DNA from: JAYOEY01 sp038116945
GTDB taxonomy: Bacteria > Pseudomonadota > Alphaproteobacteria > MPNO01 > UBA2964
Assembly: GCA_038116945.1 (NCBI GenBank)
Contig: JAYOEY010000001.1
Location: 1 to 64,000 of the forward strand
Reading direction: 5' to 3'
DNA: 64,000 bases
A model generated the notes under the pieces. It was not told the DNA's origin. It was given only the letters and a program-made list of their open reading frames with translations, and ran no database searches. Position 1 is the stretch's first letter. Each line of letters begins with the position of its first letter. This document shows, one piece after another, positions 17,313-26,280 of the stretch. Both the position numbers and the translations under genes were made by a program.

Positions 17313-18304
17313 GCAACGTCTCTGCGGTTACGATCGGTGAGGACGAGGCCGGCATCCGGCTCGACCGCTGGTTTCGGCGGCACTATCCGAACCTGACGCA
17401 TGGACGCCTCGAGAAACTGCTGCGTACCGGTCAGGTCCGGCTGGACGGAGGTCGGGTGAAGGGAGCGACCCGGCTTGAGGCCGGGCAGACCATCCGTATA
17501 CCGCCAATTGACCCCGCTGAACGCCTGTCCCGGGAAAAAAAGCGTCCGGTCGACCCCGAGGACGCCGATTTCGTCCGGTCGCTGGTGATTCATCGCGACG
17601 ATCACGTCATCGCGTTGAACAAGCCGCCGGGGATCGCAGTACAGGGGGGTAGCAAGGTGTCGCGTCATATCGACGGCATGCTCGATGCCCTCAAATTCAA
17701 GGCGGCAGAACGGCCGCGCCTCGTTCACAGGCTGGACAAGGATACAGGCGGGATACTGCTTCTGGCGCGAACCGCAGCGGCGGCTGCAAGTCTTGCAAAG
17801 GCCTTTCGCGGCCGGGATGCCGAAAAGACCTACTGGGCGCTTGTCGCGGGCGTGCCGAGTCCGCGACAGGGGCGCGTCGATCTTTCGCTTGCCAGGGGTG
17901 GCGGTCCCGGTCGGGAGCGCATGCATATCGAAGAGGATCGCGGCCGGTGGGCGATCACCGATTACGCAATCGCGGACACCGCAGGCAACAGGATTTCATG
18001 GCTTGTGCTCAAGCCGCACTCGGGCCGTACGCATCAGTTGCGCGTTCATTGCGCCGAGATCGGCACCCCGATCGTGGGCGATCGCAAATACGGCAACGAA
18101 GCCAGCCGCATCGATGGTCTATCCTCGCGTCCGCTGCTGCATCTGCACGCAAGGGAGATCAGGATTCCCCATCCGGCGGGTGGCGTCCTGTCCGTAACGG
18201 CACCGCTCGACAAAACGATGGCGGAAAGCTGGCGTTTTTTCGGATTCGACCCGAACGATTCAGTGGCGAAGGATTTGGCCGATTCCATGGCGGACCTCAG
18301 ATGA
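17309..18304 (+). CDS. rluC: Ribosomal large-subunit pseudouridine synthase, RluC/RluD type
   Basis: The 331-residue protein has an N-terminal S4 RNA-binding domain (residues about 15-75, RLDRWFRRHYPNLTHGRLEKLL) and a catalytic domain with RLVHRLDKDTGGILLLA, where the Asp is the catalytic residue, and KPHSGRTHQLRVH further on. It isomerises specific uridines in 23S rRNA. RluC is the likeliest member; RluD cannot be excluded. The ATG lies in the crcB stop (4-nt overlap); upstream frame from 17063 is crcB in another frame. Confidence 0.9.
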   Translation: MSNVSAVTIGEDEAGIRLDRWFRRHYPNLTHGRLEKLLRTGQVRLDGGRVKGATRLEAGQTIRIPPIDPAERLSREKKRPVDPEDADFVRSLVIHRDDHVIALNKPPGIAVQGGSKVSRHIDGMLDALKFKAAERPRLVHRLDKDTGGILLLARTAAAAASLAKAFRGRDAEKTYWALVAGVPSPRQGRVDLSLARGGGPGRERMHIEEDRGRWAITDYAIADTAGNRISWLVLKPHSGRTHQLRVHCAEIGTPIVGDRKYGNEASRIDGLSSRPLLHLHAREIRIPHPAGGVLSVTAPLDKTMAESWRFFGFDPNDSVAKDLADSMADLR

Positions 18305-18981
18305 CGCATGCACCTGCGAAGCGCCTTGCGGCTTTCGATCTGGACGGCACGTTGCTGGACAGCGCGTCGTCCATCGTTGCGGGGGTTCTCGACTGCTGGC
18401 GGGCATGTGGCTTCGAATTGCCCGAACCCGGCGAAATCCGGAGGATAATCGGCCTTCCCTGGGAGCAATCGATCATTGCGCTTCTTCCCGGCGCCGGCGA
18501 ACGGGAATTTGCCATGATCCGCAATTATCACGACGAGGTGGCTCGTGGCGAGCGTACGAGAAAGGTTCCCGAGCAGAAGCTCTTTGACGGCGTCATCGAC
18601 CTGCTGGACGAGCTGGACCGTAAGGGGTACCTGCTGGCGATCATCACCAGCAGGAATTCCCACCGGCTCGATGAACTCCTGCACCGGCAGGGCATCGCAG
18701 ACCGTTTCGTGTCGCTCAAGACGGCGGACCATGGTCCCGGCAAGCCGAACCCCGACTTGATGCTGCAGACCCTGTCGGAAGTCGGGATCGCTCGACATGA
18801 TGCGGTCATGATCGGAGACACCACGTTCGATATCCAGATGGCCTGCGGGGCGGGTACATCTGCGATCGGCGTCGAGTGGGGCGTCCACGATGCCGAGGAA
18901 CTTCTGGGGGCGGGGGCGCATCATATCGCGGAAGCGGTTCATGAACTGCCCGAGGCGATCGACCGCCTGACAGCGCGCTAG
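18301..18981 (+). CDS. HAD-superfamily phosphatase (Gph-like)
   Basis: The 226-residue protein carries HAD motif I DLDGTLLDS (nucleophile D13, D15), motif II ITSRN, the lysine in GPGKPNPDL and motif IV GDTTFDIQMA, with an alpha-helical cap between motifs I and II. It resembles phosphoglycolate phosphatase and related sugar phosphatases; the substrate is not determined. It starts inside the rluC stop (4-nt overlap) and precedes the ATP12 gene by 7 nt. Confidence 0.88.
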   Translation: MTHAPAKRLAAFDLDGTLLDSASSIVAGVLDCWRACGFELPEPGEIRRIIGLPWEQSIIALLPGAGEREFAMIRNYHDEVARGERTRKVPEQKLFDGVIDLLDELDRKGYLLAIITSRNSHRLDELLHRQGIADRFVSLKTADHGPGKPNPDLMLQTLSEVGIARHDAVMIGDTTFDIQMACGAGTSAIGVEWGVHDAEELLGAGAHHIAEAVHELPEAIDRLTAR

Positions 18982-18988
18982 TCCGTCC

Positions 18989-19684
18989 ATGAAAAGGTTC
19001 TACGAGTCCGCGTCATGCGTCTCCGACGGGCGCGGATGGCGCGTTGTGCTGGACGACCGTCCTGTCAGGACTCCCAGCGGGCGAGACCTTGTTCTGCCTG
19101 CGAAGGCGCTTGCCGAGGCGATATCGGCCGAATGGGAGGCGCAAACAGGAGAGATTGCGCCCGTCGGCATGCCGTTGACCCGTCTCGCCAATACCGCGCT
19201 CGACCGCACAGCTTCGCTCCGGGAAACGATCATCGAGGAAATTGCGGGGTATGGCGGAAGCGATCTGCTGTGTTACCGGGTTGCCGAACCGGAGGATCTG
19301 GCGGTGTTGCAGCGCGAACAGTGGGATCCGTTGCTGGACTGGGTCGAGGACGCCTATTCGGCGCCGTTGTCAGTTACCGTCGACCTGGCGCCCGTGGAAC
19401 AGGCGAACGGGTCGCTTCTCGCAATCTACAGTGCGGTTGCGCGGCAGAACGATTTCGTCCTGACGGGGCTGCAGGCCGCGACCGGCCTGTGCGGCTCCGT
19501 CGTACTGGGGCTTGCGCTGGTCGACGGCCGGATCGACGCCGAAGCGGCCTCGCGATGCGCGCTTCTGGAAGAGATGCACCAGGCGGAAAGATGGGGGGCG
19601 GACGAGGAGATTGAACGCCGCTGGCGGGCCATTCAGGACGAACTTGCCGCGGCGGCGACGTTCATGTCCCTGTCTCGCGATTGA
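18989..19684 (+). CDS. ATP12-family F1-ATPase assembly chaperone
   Basis: The 231-residue protein starts MKRFYESASCVSDGRGWRVVLDDRPVRTP and contains PAKALAEAISAEWEAQ and MPLTRLANTALDR, the signature of ATP12, and later CYRVAEPEDLAVLQREQWDPLLDW. In mitochondria Atp12 binds F1 alpha during assembly; in bacteria the family is typical of alphaproteobacteria. The 3' end overlaps lipB on the other strand by 23 nt, so the two transcripts converge. Confidence 0.93.
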   Translation: MKRFYESASCVSDGRGWRVVLDDRPVRTPSGRDLVLPAKALAEAISAEWEAQTGEIAPVGMPLTRLANTALDRTASLRETIIEEIAGYGGSDLLCYRVAEPEDLAVLQREQWDPLLDWVEDAYSAPLSVTVDLAPVEQANGSLLAIYSAVARQNDFVLTGLQAATGLCGSVVLGLALVDGRIDAEAASRCALLEEMHQAERWGADEEIERRWRAIQDELAAAATFMSLSRD

Positions 19685-20354
19685 ATACGACCGTGAATGC
19701 CTGTTTGAGCGCAGCAGCGCCCTCGTCCATCGTTACCGGCAGCCCGAGATCGACCAGCGACGTGATGCCGTGCTCCTTTATGCCGCACGGAACAATGCCG
19801 GCGTAGTGTTCCAGGTCCGGCTCAACGTTGAGCGCAATGCCGTGATAGCTCACCCATCGGCGGACGCGGACGCCGATTGCGCCGATCTTGTCCTCCCGAC
19901 CCTGGCCCCTGTCGATCCAGATGCCGACGCGGCCCGTCCGTCGTTCGCCGCGGATGGCGAAACCAGCGAGGGTCGCGATGATCCATTCCTCCAGGTCGCG
20001 GACGAAACCCCGAACATCGCTGCGCCGCCGAGTCAGGTCCATCATGACGTAGGCTACGATCTGGCCGGGCCCGTGATAGGTGTACTGGCCGCCGCGGCCC
20101 GTCCTGTAGACGGGGAAGCGGTCGGGGACGAGAAGGTCGGAGTCGCTGGCGCTGGAGCCGGCGGTATAGAGCGGGGGATGTTCGAGCAGCCACACGCACT
20201 CGCGGGCGCCGCCGTTGCGAATGGCGGAGACACGGGCTTCCATCGTTTCCACCGCCTCGGGATAGGGAACCTTCCGGTCGAGCGTTACGCGCCATTCGAC
20301 CGGCTCCCGAAGGTTTTCTTCCGCCGCACTGGCTATCGGTCTTGCGGTTCCCAT
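19662..20354 (-). CDS. lipB: Lipoyl(octanoyl) transferase LipB
   Basis: The enzyme moves octanoate from acyl carrier protein to lipoyl domains, the first step of lipoate synthesis. The 230-residue protein contains EHPPLYTAG (59-66), RGGQYTYHGPGQ (87-98), K156 in KIGAIGVRV and C190 in GIVPCGI, the Lys/Cys pair that forms the acyl-thioester intermediate. It is encoded alone against its neighbours and starts 63 nt from tRNA-Leu on the other strand. Confidence 0.96.
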   Translation of the reverse strand: MGTARPIASAAEENLREPVEWRVTLDRKVPYPEAVETMEARVSAIRNGGARECVWLLEHPPLYTAGSSASDSDLLVPDRFPVYRTGRGGQYTYHGPGQIVAYVMMDLTRRRSDVRGFVRDLEEWIIATLAGFAIRGERRTGRVGIWIDRGQGREDKIGAIGVRVRRWVSYHGIALNVEPDLEHYAGIVPCGIKEHGITSLVDLGLPVTMDEGAAALKQAFTVVFNRETGT

Positions 20355-20371
20355 GGCAATTTGCTATCTCC

Positions 20372-20400
20372 GCGACATTCCTTATTGATTGGTATATAAC
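20372..20400 (+). promoter_or_regulatory. Possible promoter of tRNA-Leu
   Basis: TATAAC at 20395-20400 lies 17 nt after GCGACA (20372-20377), within an AT-rich stretch directly upstream of the tRNA. The -35 half is weak, so only the position makes it likely. Confidence 0.4.
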
Positions 20401-20417
20401 AGTTTTCAACAAAACAT

Positions 20418-20504
20418 GCGGTCGTGGCGGAACTGGTAGACGCGCAGCGTTGAGGTCGCTGTGGGAGAAATCCCGTGGAAGTTCGAGTCTTCTCGACCGC
20501 ACCA
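20418..20504 (+). tRNA. tRNA-Leu (anticodon GAG)
   Basis: GCGGTCG at the 5' end pairs with CGACCGC before A and an encoded CCA. The anticodon stem CAGCG/CGCTG closes the loop TTGAGGT, with anticodon GAG at 20452-20454. A variable arm (GTGGGAGAAATCCCGT) marks a class II tRNA, and the T arm has GTTCGAGTC. It reads CUC and CUU. Confidence 0.96.
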
Positions 20505-20543
20505 ATTTTCGGGTCCGCTGCCAAGGCAGTCGGACCCGAAAAT
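20505..20543 (+). terminator. Long hairpin after tRNA-Leu
   Basis: ATTTTCGGGTCCG (20505-20517) pairs fully with CGGACCCGAAAAT (20531-20543), and CTGCC/GGCAG continue the stem with one bulged T. The A/T ends can give a U-run in either direction. It probably ends the tRNA transcript, though T-rich sequence after it on the plus strand is short (CTTTG). Confidence 0.6.
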
Positions 20544-20594
20544 CTTTGAATACAGGTTTTCAGGAACCCTTGAATCGGGAAGGAGGAACGGAAG

Positions 20595-21986
20595 ATGGCG
20601 GAACCGTTGCTCACCGAAGAGATTACGCCGATTCCGGCGGAAGAGCTGCTCGGGCTCAGTACCGATCTGATCGGCGACCTTTCGCTTGCGCTTGAGGAAG
20701 AACGCCGGTTCGATGCGCGTCTTCTTGTCGAAGCGCTGCGCGCGCCGGAGCTCGCCGACATCCTGCAGCTTTTGCGGCAGGATCTCCGACATCGGCTGAT
20801 CGAATATCTGAGGCCCGATTTCGATCCCGAAATTCTGCCCGAACTCGAGGACGATATTCGCGACGAGGTCGCGGATCAGATGGGTACGCGGGCGCTTGCC
20901 CGCGCAATCGCCCGACTGGATTCGGACGATGCGCTGTCGCTGATTCTCACGCTGGAGGAGAACAAGCAGCGTCGGGTGCTTCATGCGATTCCGGAAGAGC
21001 TCCGAGGCATCCTCGAAGAAGGCCTGGCTTTCCCGGAAGACAGTGCCGGACGCCTCATGGATCGCGATTTCGTAGCGGTGCCGTCTTTCTGGTCGGTGGG
21101 CGAGACGATCGATTACATGCGCGAGGCGGACGATCTGCCGCAGGATTTCTACGATCTTTACGTTGTGGATCCCCGCCATCGGGTTGTCGGCCGGGTGTCG
21201 CTCAGCCACGTGCTTCGGAATCAGCGGCCGGCGAAAATAGGCGATCTGATGGATGCCGAGATCGTAAGGGTTCCTGCCGTAATGGATCAGGAGGAGGTTG
21301 CCTACCTGTTTGCACAGCAGAATATCGTATCGGCGCCCGTGGTCGACGATTCCGGACGTCTGATAGGGGCCATTACCGTCGATGACGTTCTCGACGTTAT
21401 TGCGGAAGAGGCGGAAGAGGACATCATGCGCCTGGGCGGCGTGCAGAACGACGACCTGTATTCTGCGGCTTTCGCAACGGGGCGCTCCCGTTTCTCCTGG
21501 CTGTTCGTCAATCTTTTGACGGCGGTATTCGCCTCCGTGGTGATCGGGTTCTTCGAAGGAACCCTCGAGCAGATCGTGATGCTTGCCGTGCTGATGCCGA
21601 TCGTTGCGTCGATGGGCGGCAATGCCGGCACGCAGACCATGACCGTGGCGGTGCGGGCTCTCGCGACGAAGGAACTGACGGCGGCCAACGCGATGAGGGT
21701 GACCGGCAAGGAAGTGCTCGTCGGGTTTTACAACGGCGTCCTGTTCGCGTTCCTGATCGGAGGCATCGCCTGGTTCTGGGCGGATTCCCTCGCGATCGGA
21801 GCGATCATGTCTGCGGCGATGATGACAACGCTCATTATCGCGGCCCTGGCCGGCATGGCGATTCCGCTTGCCCTTGCGCGCACCGGAATCGACCCTGCGG
21901 TGGCATCGGGTGTGATCCTGACAACGGTCACCGATGTCGCCGCGTTCGCCATATTTCTTGGTCTGGCAGCAACGTTGCTGTTGTGA
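20595..21986 (+). CDS. mgtE: Magnesium transporter MgtE
   Basis: The 463-residue protein has the MgtE layout: an N-terminal superhelical domain (residues about 25-140, with DLLRQDLRHRL-like repeats), two CBS domains (about 145-270) that sense Mg2+, and a five-helix membrane domain from about 290 containing ASMGGNAGTQTMTV and the C-terminal helix. It is a Mg2+-gated channel. It begins 52 nt after the tRNA-Leu hairpin and overlaps the next gene by 4 nt. Confidence 0.95.
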   Translation: MAEPLLTEEITPIPAEELLGLSTDLIGDLSLALEEERRFDARLLVEALRAPELADILQLLRQDLRHRLIEYLRPDFDPEILPELEDDIRDEVADQMGTRALARAIARLDSDDALSLILTLEENKQRRVLHAIPEELRGILEEGLAFPEDSAGRLMDRDFVAVPSFWSVGETIDYMREADDLPQDFYDLYVVDPRHRVVGRVSLSHVLRNQRPAKIGDLMDAEIVRVPAVMDQEEVAYLFAQQNIVSAPVVDDSGRLIGAITVDDVLDVIAEEAEEDIMRLGGVQNDDLYSAAFATGRSRFSWLFVNLLTAVFASVVIGFFEGTLEQIVMLAVLMPIVASMGGNAGTQTMTVAVRALATKELTAANAMRVTGKEVLVGFYNGVLFAFLIGGIAWFWADSLAIGAIMSAAMMTTLIIAALAGMAIPLALARTGIDPAVASGVILTTVTDVAAFAIFLGLAATLLL

Positions 21987-23356
21987 GGATTGCGCATTCC
22001 ATTGCCGCGCTGGCGACTTTCGCAGCGGCGGCTCTGATATTGTGGTCGTATATCGGCGACGATGCGGGGATTAAACTGCGCGCGGCCGGGGTCGTGACCC
22101 TCACAATCGGACTTCTGGCCACGGTAGCGCTGCCGGAATTTCTGACCGCGCTGATCTTTTTCTTTCTCTGCGTCGTCCTGTCCGTGGCACCGCCCGAAAT
22201 CGTGTTTTCCGGCTTTCACTCGGGCGCCGTCTGGCTCGTGTTCGGGGGGCTTATGATTGGTGCGGCCATCGATTCGACAGGGCTCGGCAGAAGGGTCGCA
22301 GGCGTCCTGGAACGGCGTTTCGCGGGCAGCTATTTCAGGGCGGTTGCCGGTACGGTGCTCATGATGCTGGCCCTGTCCTTTCTGATGCCCTCATCCCTGG
22401 GCCGTATTACGATCATGCTGCCTATCGTCATGGCGCTGGCCGACCGGCTTGGTTTCGTATCCGGAACGGCGGGCCGCACTGGTCTCGTCATGGCGGTCGC
22501 GATGGGCGCGCTGACGCCGACATTCGCGATTTTGCCGGCATCGGTTCCGAACGTCGTGCTGGCGGGGGCCGCGGAGGCAATCCATGAAATCCAGTTCACC
22601 TACAGCGACTATCTCCTGATTCATTTCCCGGTGATCGGCGTCTTCAGCACGCTGGCATTGCCGGTGGCCATTTGCCTTCTGTTTCGGGACAGGGTGCGGC
22701 CGCAGCCTGGCGGGGATGCCCCCGAGGAACTCGGCTCATCCGAGAGACGCCTGATCGGATTCCTCGGCGCCGCCCTTTGTCTCTGGGTTACCGACAGCTT
22801 TCACGGGATCGCTCCGGCATGGGTCGCGCTCGGCACGGGAATCGTGTGCGTCCTCCCGGGAGTGGGGGTGATGAAGCCGGTCGTCGTGTTGCAGAAAGTC
22901 AGTTTCGGCCCGATCCTGTTTCTGGCCGCGTTTGTTGGTATGGGAGCCGTCATCGCCCATGCTGGACTCGGCGAAGCGCTCGGCGGATGGTTGATCGAAC
23001 GGCTTCATCTCAGCGGTGAAACGCGTTTCACCGATTTTGCCTCAATGATCGGGCTTGGAGTGGTTCTGCAGCTTGTTACGACGTTGCCGGGGCAGCCGGC
23101 TATCATGACAAGTTTTGCCGAGACGCTGGCCGGCGCTACCGGCTGGCCGTTGCTGACAGTCCTGATGACCTCGGTTTCGGCCTGGGCGCTGGTCATGTTC
23201 CCTTATCAGGCGCCGCCGTTGGTTGCCACGCGCGCGCTTTCCGGTCTGCCGGTCAGCGCCTTTATCCGCCTTATGTTTCCCATGGCCATTTTCGGCTGGC
23301 TGGTGATGGTGCCGTTACAGTTCCTGTGGTGGCGGTTTCTGGGGATGTTTTCCTGA
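21983..23356 (+). CDS. SLC13/DASS-like membrane transporter
   Basis: The 457-residue protein is almost entirely hydrophobic, with about 11-12 membrane segments. MPSSLGRITIMLPI and LTPTFAILPASVPNVVLAG are hairpin-like elements, and LVTTLPGQPAIMTSFAE sits in the C-terminal repeat; together they resemble the divalent anion:Na+ symporter/CitT superfamily. The substrate is unknown (dicarboxylate or sulfate are family options). The start is GTG 21983, overlapping the mgtE stop (GTGA), so the pair is likely co-translated. Confidence 0.72.
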   Translation: MRIAHSIAALATFAAAALILWSYIGDDAGIKLRAAGVVTLTIGLLATVALPEFLTALIFFFLCVVLSVAPPEIVFSGFHSGAVWLVFGGLMIGAAIDSTGLGRRVAGVLERRFAGSYFRAVAGTVLMMLALSFLMPSSLGRITIMLPIVMALADRLGFVSGTAGRTGLVMAVAMGALTPTFAILPASVPNVVLAGAAEAIHEIQFTYSDYLLIHFPVIGVFSTLALPVAICLLFRDRVRPQPGGDAPEELGSSERRLIGFLGAALCLWVTDSFHGIAPAWVALGTGIVCVLPGVGVMKPVVVLQKVSFGPILFLAAFVGMGAVIAHAGLGEALGGWLIERLHLSGETRFTDFASMIGLGVVLQLVTTLPGQPAIMTSFAETLAGATGWPLLTVLMTSVSAWALVMFPYQAPPLVATRALSGLPVSAFIRLMFPMAIFGWLVMVPLQFLWWRFLGMFS

Positions 23357-23499
23357 GAGGGAGCGCAAAATTCCTTTCTCCGGTCGCGCCTTTAACAAAA
23401 ATTTAGGGGCGTTGGCACGAAAATGGGCCACTCCGAAAAACGCGCCAGTCGTACGCCGGACAGGCGTTCGCTGCGCCGAAGAGAAGGGGGGAGTGCCCG

Positions 23500-24069
23500 A
23501 TGCCTAACGGATCGCGATATTCGCTCGACAATCTTCACGTCCTGGCGATCGATGACAACCGGCATATGAGAATGCTTCTCCAGTCGATTCTGAACGCGCT
23601 GGGGGTCGGAAAAGTCACCGAAACCGGAGATGCTACGCAGGCGTTTGAAGATCTGGCGGAGATCAACCCCGACCTCGTGATCGTCGACTGGCACATGGAG
23701 CCGCTCAACGGGATCGAGTTCGCCCGGAAAGTCCGGACCTCGAAGGAGAGTCCGAACCCCTATCTTCCCATCATCATGCTGTCCGGCTACTCGGACCTGG
23801 ACCGGGTGACCGAAGCGCGCGATGTCGGCGTCAATGAGTTTCTCGGCAAGCCGGTGTCCGGCAAATCGCTGTATTCTCGGTTCGTTACGCTGATTGACAA
23901 TCCTCGTCCTTTTGTGCGCACCAAAACCTATTTCGGCCCGGACCGGAGGCGCCAGAAGCTGGGGCCGCCCAACGGAACCCCGGAGCGGCGCAAGGAGTCG
24001 GCGGTGTCATCCGGTCGGGGAGACGCGCCGGGGCGGCAGGAACAGCGTTCGCGGCTTTCTGCCAGATGA
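23500..24069 (+). CDS. CheY-like response regulator with basic C-terminal tail
   Basis: The 189-residue protein has a receiver domain (residues about 12-135) with acidic pair D18/D19, phospho-acceptor D63 (LVIVDWHMEP) and lysine in FLGKPVS. The tail contains TKTYFGPDRRRQ and is then basic and polar, with no DNA-binding fold I recognise. The gap of 143 nt upstream contains TTAA-N7-TTAG at 23392-23406, close to the CtrA consensus. It overlaps the following small gene by 4 nt. Confidence 0.86.
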   Translation: MPNGSRYSLDNLHVLAIDDNRHMRMLLQSILNALGVGKVTETGDATQAFEDLAEINPDLVIVDWHMEPLNGIEFARKVRTSKESPNPYLPIIMLSGYSDLDRVTEARDVGVNEFLGKPVSGKSLYSRFVTLIDNPRPFVRTKTYFGPDRRRQKLGPPNGTPERRKESAVSSGRGDAPGRQEQRSRLSAR

Positions 24070-24425
24070 CGGCTGCCGATCGTCGCGATGCATCGGTTCT
24101 CCGCGTTGTCGGGGAGCTTCGCGGGCTGCTTGACCGGTTGCATGATCCCGTATCCAATCGCCGCCGGGAAGCGGACGACATAAGGACGGCGCTGCAGATT
24201 CTGTGCCGTGTGTCGGAGCATGAGGCGATAAGGAAAATCTGCGCGCTTGCATCCCGCATAATCGAGAGCAATCCCGATCCCGACGACCGGATCCGGAGGG
24301 CATTAAAAGCCCATGTCGACGCGCTTGAAATCTTCTCGACTTTCGACCTTGCGGGCGATGGCGCAAGCCTCGACTCGAAAATGATCGACGGGCTCGAAAA
24401 CCTCGCGAAAGCTGCCGCCCGGTAG
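24066..24425 (+). CDS. Small helical protein of unknown function, coupled to a response regulator
   Basis: This 119-residue protein (starts MTAADRRDASVLRVVGELRG) matches no family I recognise. It looks all-helical, with amphipathic stretches LRVVGELRGLLDRLHD, IRTALQILCRVSEHEAIRKICALASRII and RALKAHVDALEIF. The ATG overlaps the response-regulator stop by 4 nt, so co-translation and a shared task are likely; a phosphotransfer or regulator-binding partner is speculation. Histidines at about residues 26, 52 and 82 would be the ones to inspect. Confidence 0.7.
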   Translation: MTAADRRDASVLRVVGELRGLLDRLHDPVSNRRREADDIRTALQILCRVSEHEAIRKICALASRIIESNPDPDDRIRRALKAHVDALEIFSTFDLAGDGASLDSKMIDGLENLAKAAAR

Positions 24426-24519
24426 GTCGCGTTTTTCGAATCCCCGGGGTGGATCGTCATCCCGATCCGTTCCATATTTACGACATGTTTCCGGCAAGCA
24501 AGATGGATTTCGAACGCTC

Positions 24520-24942
24520 GTGACGGTACATCTCGTCAAGATGGCGGTCGGGATCGAGAGCCTCGACCATCTGCGTCGCGTCCAGGCCGAACGGATCAAG
24601 GGGGCCGGGAAGCTGCGCCACCTGACCAGGAACCGGCCGCGCCGGGCCGACGACGTGCTGGATGGCGGTTGTATTCACTGGATCATCAAGGGATATATTC
24701 GCGCGCGCCAGAGAATCATCGATTTCGAGGACGCGGAGGGGCGCGATGGCCGCAAGCGTTGCGCGTTGATACTAGATCCGAATCTGGAACGCACGGCGCT
24801 TGTTCCGCACAGGCCGATGCAGGGCTGGCGGTATATGGACGAGGAGAGCGCGCCGTCGGTGGCCGACGGGAATTACGCCGAGGCGGTGGAAAACCTGCCG
24901 CAGGGTATGGCGGAGGAGCTTCGATCGCTCGGGCTGATTTGA
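24520..24942 (+). CDS. DUF1489 family protein
   Basis: The 140-residue product opens (M)TVHLVKMAVGIESLDHL and contains HLTRNRPRRADDVLDGGCIHWIIKG, QRIIDFED and MQGWRYMDEESAP, which I recognise as the alphaproteobacterial DUF1489 family; no function is established. The start is GTG 24520. It stands alone between the regulator pair and the catabolic block. Confidence 0.8.
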   Translation: MTVHLVKMAVGIESLDHLRRVQAERIKGAGKLRHLTRNRPRRADDVLDGGCIHWIIKGYIRARQRIIDFEDAEGRDGRKRCALILDPNLERTALVPHRPMQGWRYMDEESAPSVADGNYAEAVENLPQGMAEELRSLGLI

Positions 24943-24961
24943 TTCCGGGCAATCGTTTGTT

Positions 24962-24990
24962 TTGATTAATATCATTTGATAATTTAAAAT
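24962..24990 (+). promoter_or_regulatory. Putative promoter with inverted repeat for the FAD monooxygenase operon
   Basis: TTGATT (24962-24967), a 17-nt spacer and TAAAAT (24985-24990) form a plausible sigma-70 promoter in a distinctly AT-rich patch. The spacer contains TATCA-TT-TGATA (24970-24981), a small palindrome where a regulator could bind. Confidence 0.5.
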
Positions 24991-25020
24991 CGAGCTTTCC
25001 AGGACGGGCCAAACGACTGC

Positions 25021-26205
25021 ATGGTTGAAAAGATTCTGATTGCCGGCGCCGGTATTGGCGGTTTAGCGACCGCTTCCTGCCTGATGAAGGCCGGTTACGA
25101 CGTCGAGATGTACGAGCAGGCGCCGGAACTGACAGAGGTTGGCGCAGGTATCCAGCTCGCTGCCAACGCCATGCATGTGCTCAACGATATTGGGTTGGGC
25201 CCGGCAATGGCGGAGAACGGGGTAAGACCCGGCGCCTATGTTTTCCGACTTCATGACACTGGAGAGGAAATTGCCCGCTTCGCCCTGTCCAGGGAACACG
25301 AGGAAATGCACGGCGCGCCCTATTACCAGGCACACAGGGCCGATCTGCTGACTCACCTGGTTGCCAAGGCTCGGGAATTCAAGCCGGACGTTATCAATCT
25401 GAATAGTACCGTCACGGGCTTCGAAGAAGATGACGACGGCGTGACGTTGCTGCTTGCCGACGGTCGCCGGCCGCGTGGCGACATCCTGATCGGGGCGGAT
25501 GGTCTCAAATCCGTCATCCGGGCGCAAATCGCGGGGCGGGCGGCACGCGCTGACTATACCGGCGATGCAGCATGGCGGATCGTCGTGCCGGTCGAGAAGC
25601 TGCCAAAAGATTTTCTCGAACCCGTCATGTACGTTTTCATGGGGCCACACCGGCATTGCGTTTGCTATTTCCTGCGGCGCGGGACATTGCTGAATTTCGT
25701 CGGCATCGTCGAAACCGAGGAGGTCTCCGAGGAAAGCTGGACGGCGAAGTTCCCATGGGAAAAGCTGAAAGCCGATTTCGAAGGGTGGCATCCGGCAATC
25801 CAGACAATAATCGACGCCGCCGACCGGGATGCCTGCTTCCGTTGGTCTCTGCATTATCGTAACGCCAGCACTGCCTGGAATACGAAGCGCGTTACCATCA
25901 TGGGCGATGCAGCCCATCCCACCCTGCCGTATCTCGCGCAGGGGGCCTGCATGGCGATCGAGGACGGGGCGGTGCTGACCCGCGCGCTCGGGATGAGGGA
26001 CGACCCGGCGGAGGCCCTGGACCTGTTTGCCAGGAACCGGATGGACCGCACTACGCGGATTGTCGAACAATCGACCTATAACCGCGAGCTGTTCCATCTG
26101 CCCAGTGAAGACGAAATCCGTGCGCGGTTTGCCAATCGCGACGAAGGCAAAGACCGCAACGCCTGGCTTTATTCCTATAACGCCCTGACGGTTCCGCTCG
26201 AGTAG
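25021..26205 (+). CDS. FAD-dependent aromatic monooxygenase (3-hydroxybenzoate 6-hydroxylase / salicylate hydroxylase-like)
   Basis: Class A flavoprotein hydroxylases use NAD(P)H and O2 to hydroxylate phenols. The 394-residue protein has the FAD-binding GAGIGGLATA at residues 8-17, a DG fingerprint in GDILIGADGLKSVIR, and the GD motif GDAAHPTLPYLAQGACMAIEDG near 295-315. The closest memory is 3-hydroxybenzoate 6-hydroxylase and salicylate hydroxylase; the substrate is not fixed. It begins the plus-strand set that also holds a class II aldolase, a DoxX-like protein and RidA. Confidence 0.83.
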   Translation: MVEKILIAGAGIGGLATASCLMKAGYDVEMYEQAPELTEVGAGIQLAANAMHVLNDIGLGPAMAENGVRPGAYVFRLHDTGEEIARFALSREHEEMHGAPYYQAHRADLLTHLVAKAREFKPDVINLNSTVTGFEEDDDGVTLLLADGRRPRGDILIGADGLKSVIRAQIAGRAARADYTGDAAWRIVVPVEKLPKDFLEPVMYVFMGPHRHCVCYFLRRGTLLNFVGIVETEEVSEESWTAKFPWEKLKADFEGWHPAIQTIIDAADRDACFRWSLHYRNASTAWNTKRVTIMGDAAHPTLPYLAQGACMAIEDGAVLTRALGMRDDPAEALDLFARNRMDRTTRIVEQSTYNRELFHLPSEDEIRARFANRDEGKDRNAWLYSYNALTVPLE

Positions 26206-26280
26206 TCGCGGGCCGCTTGCCCTGTCACCCCGGCGGCGGTAGCGTTCTCCATCGAATTTTCTGTTTCGGGGAGAGACAAG

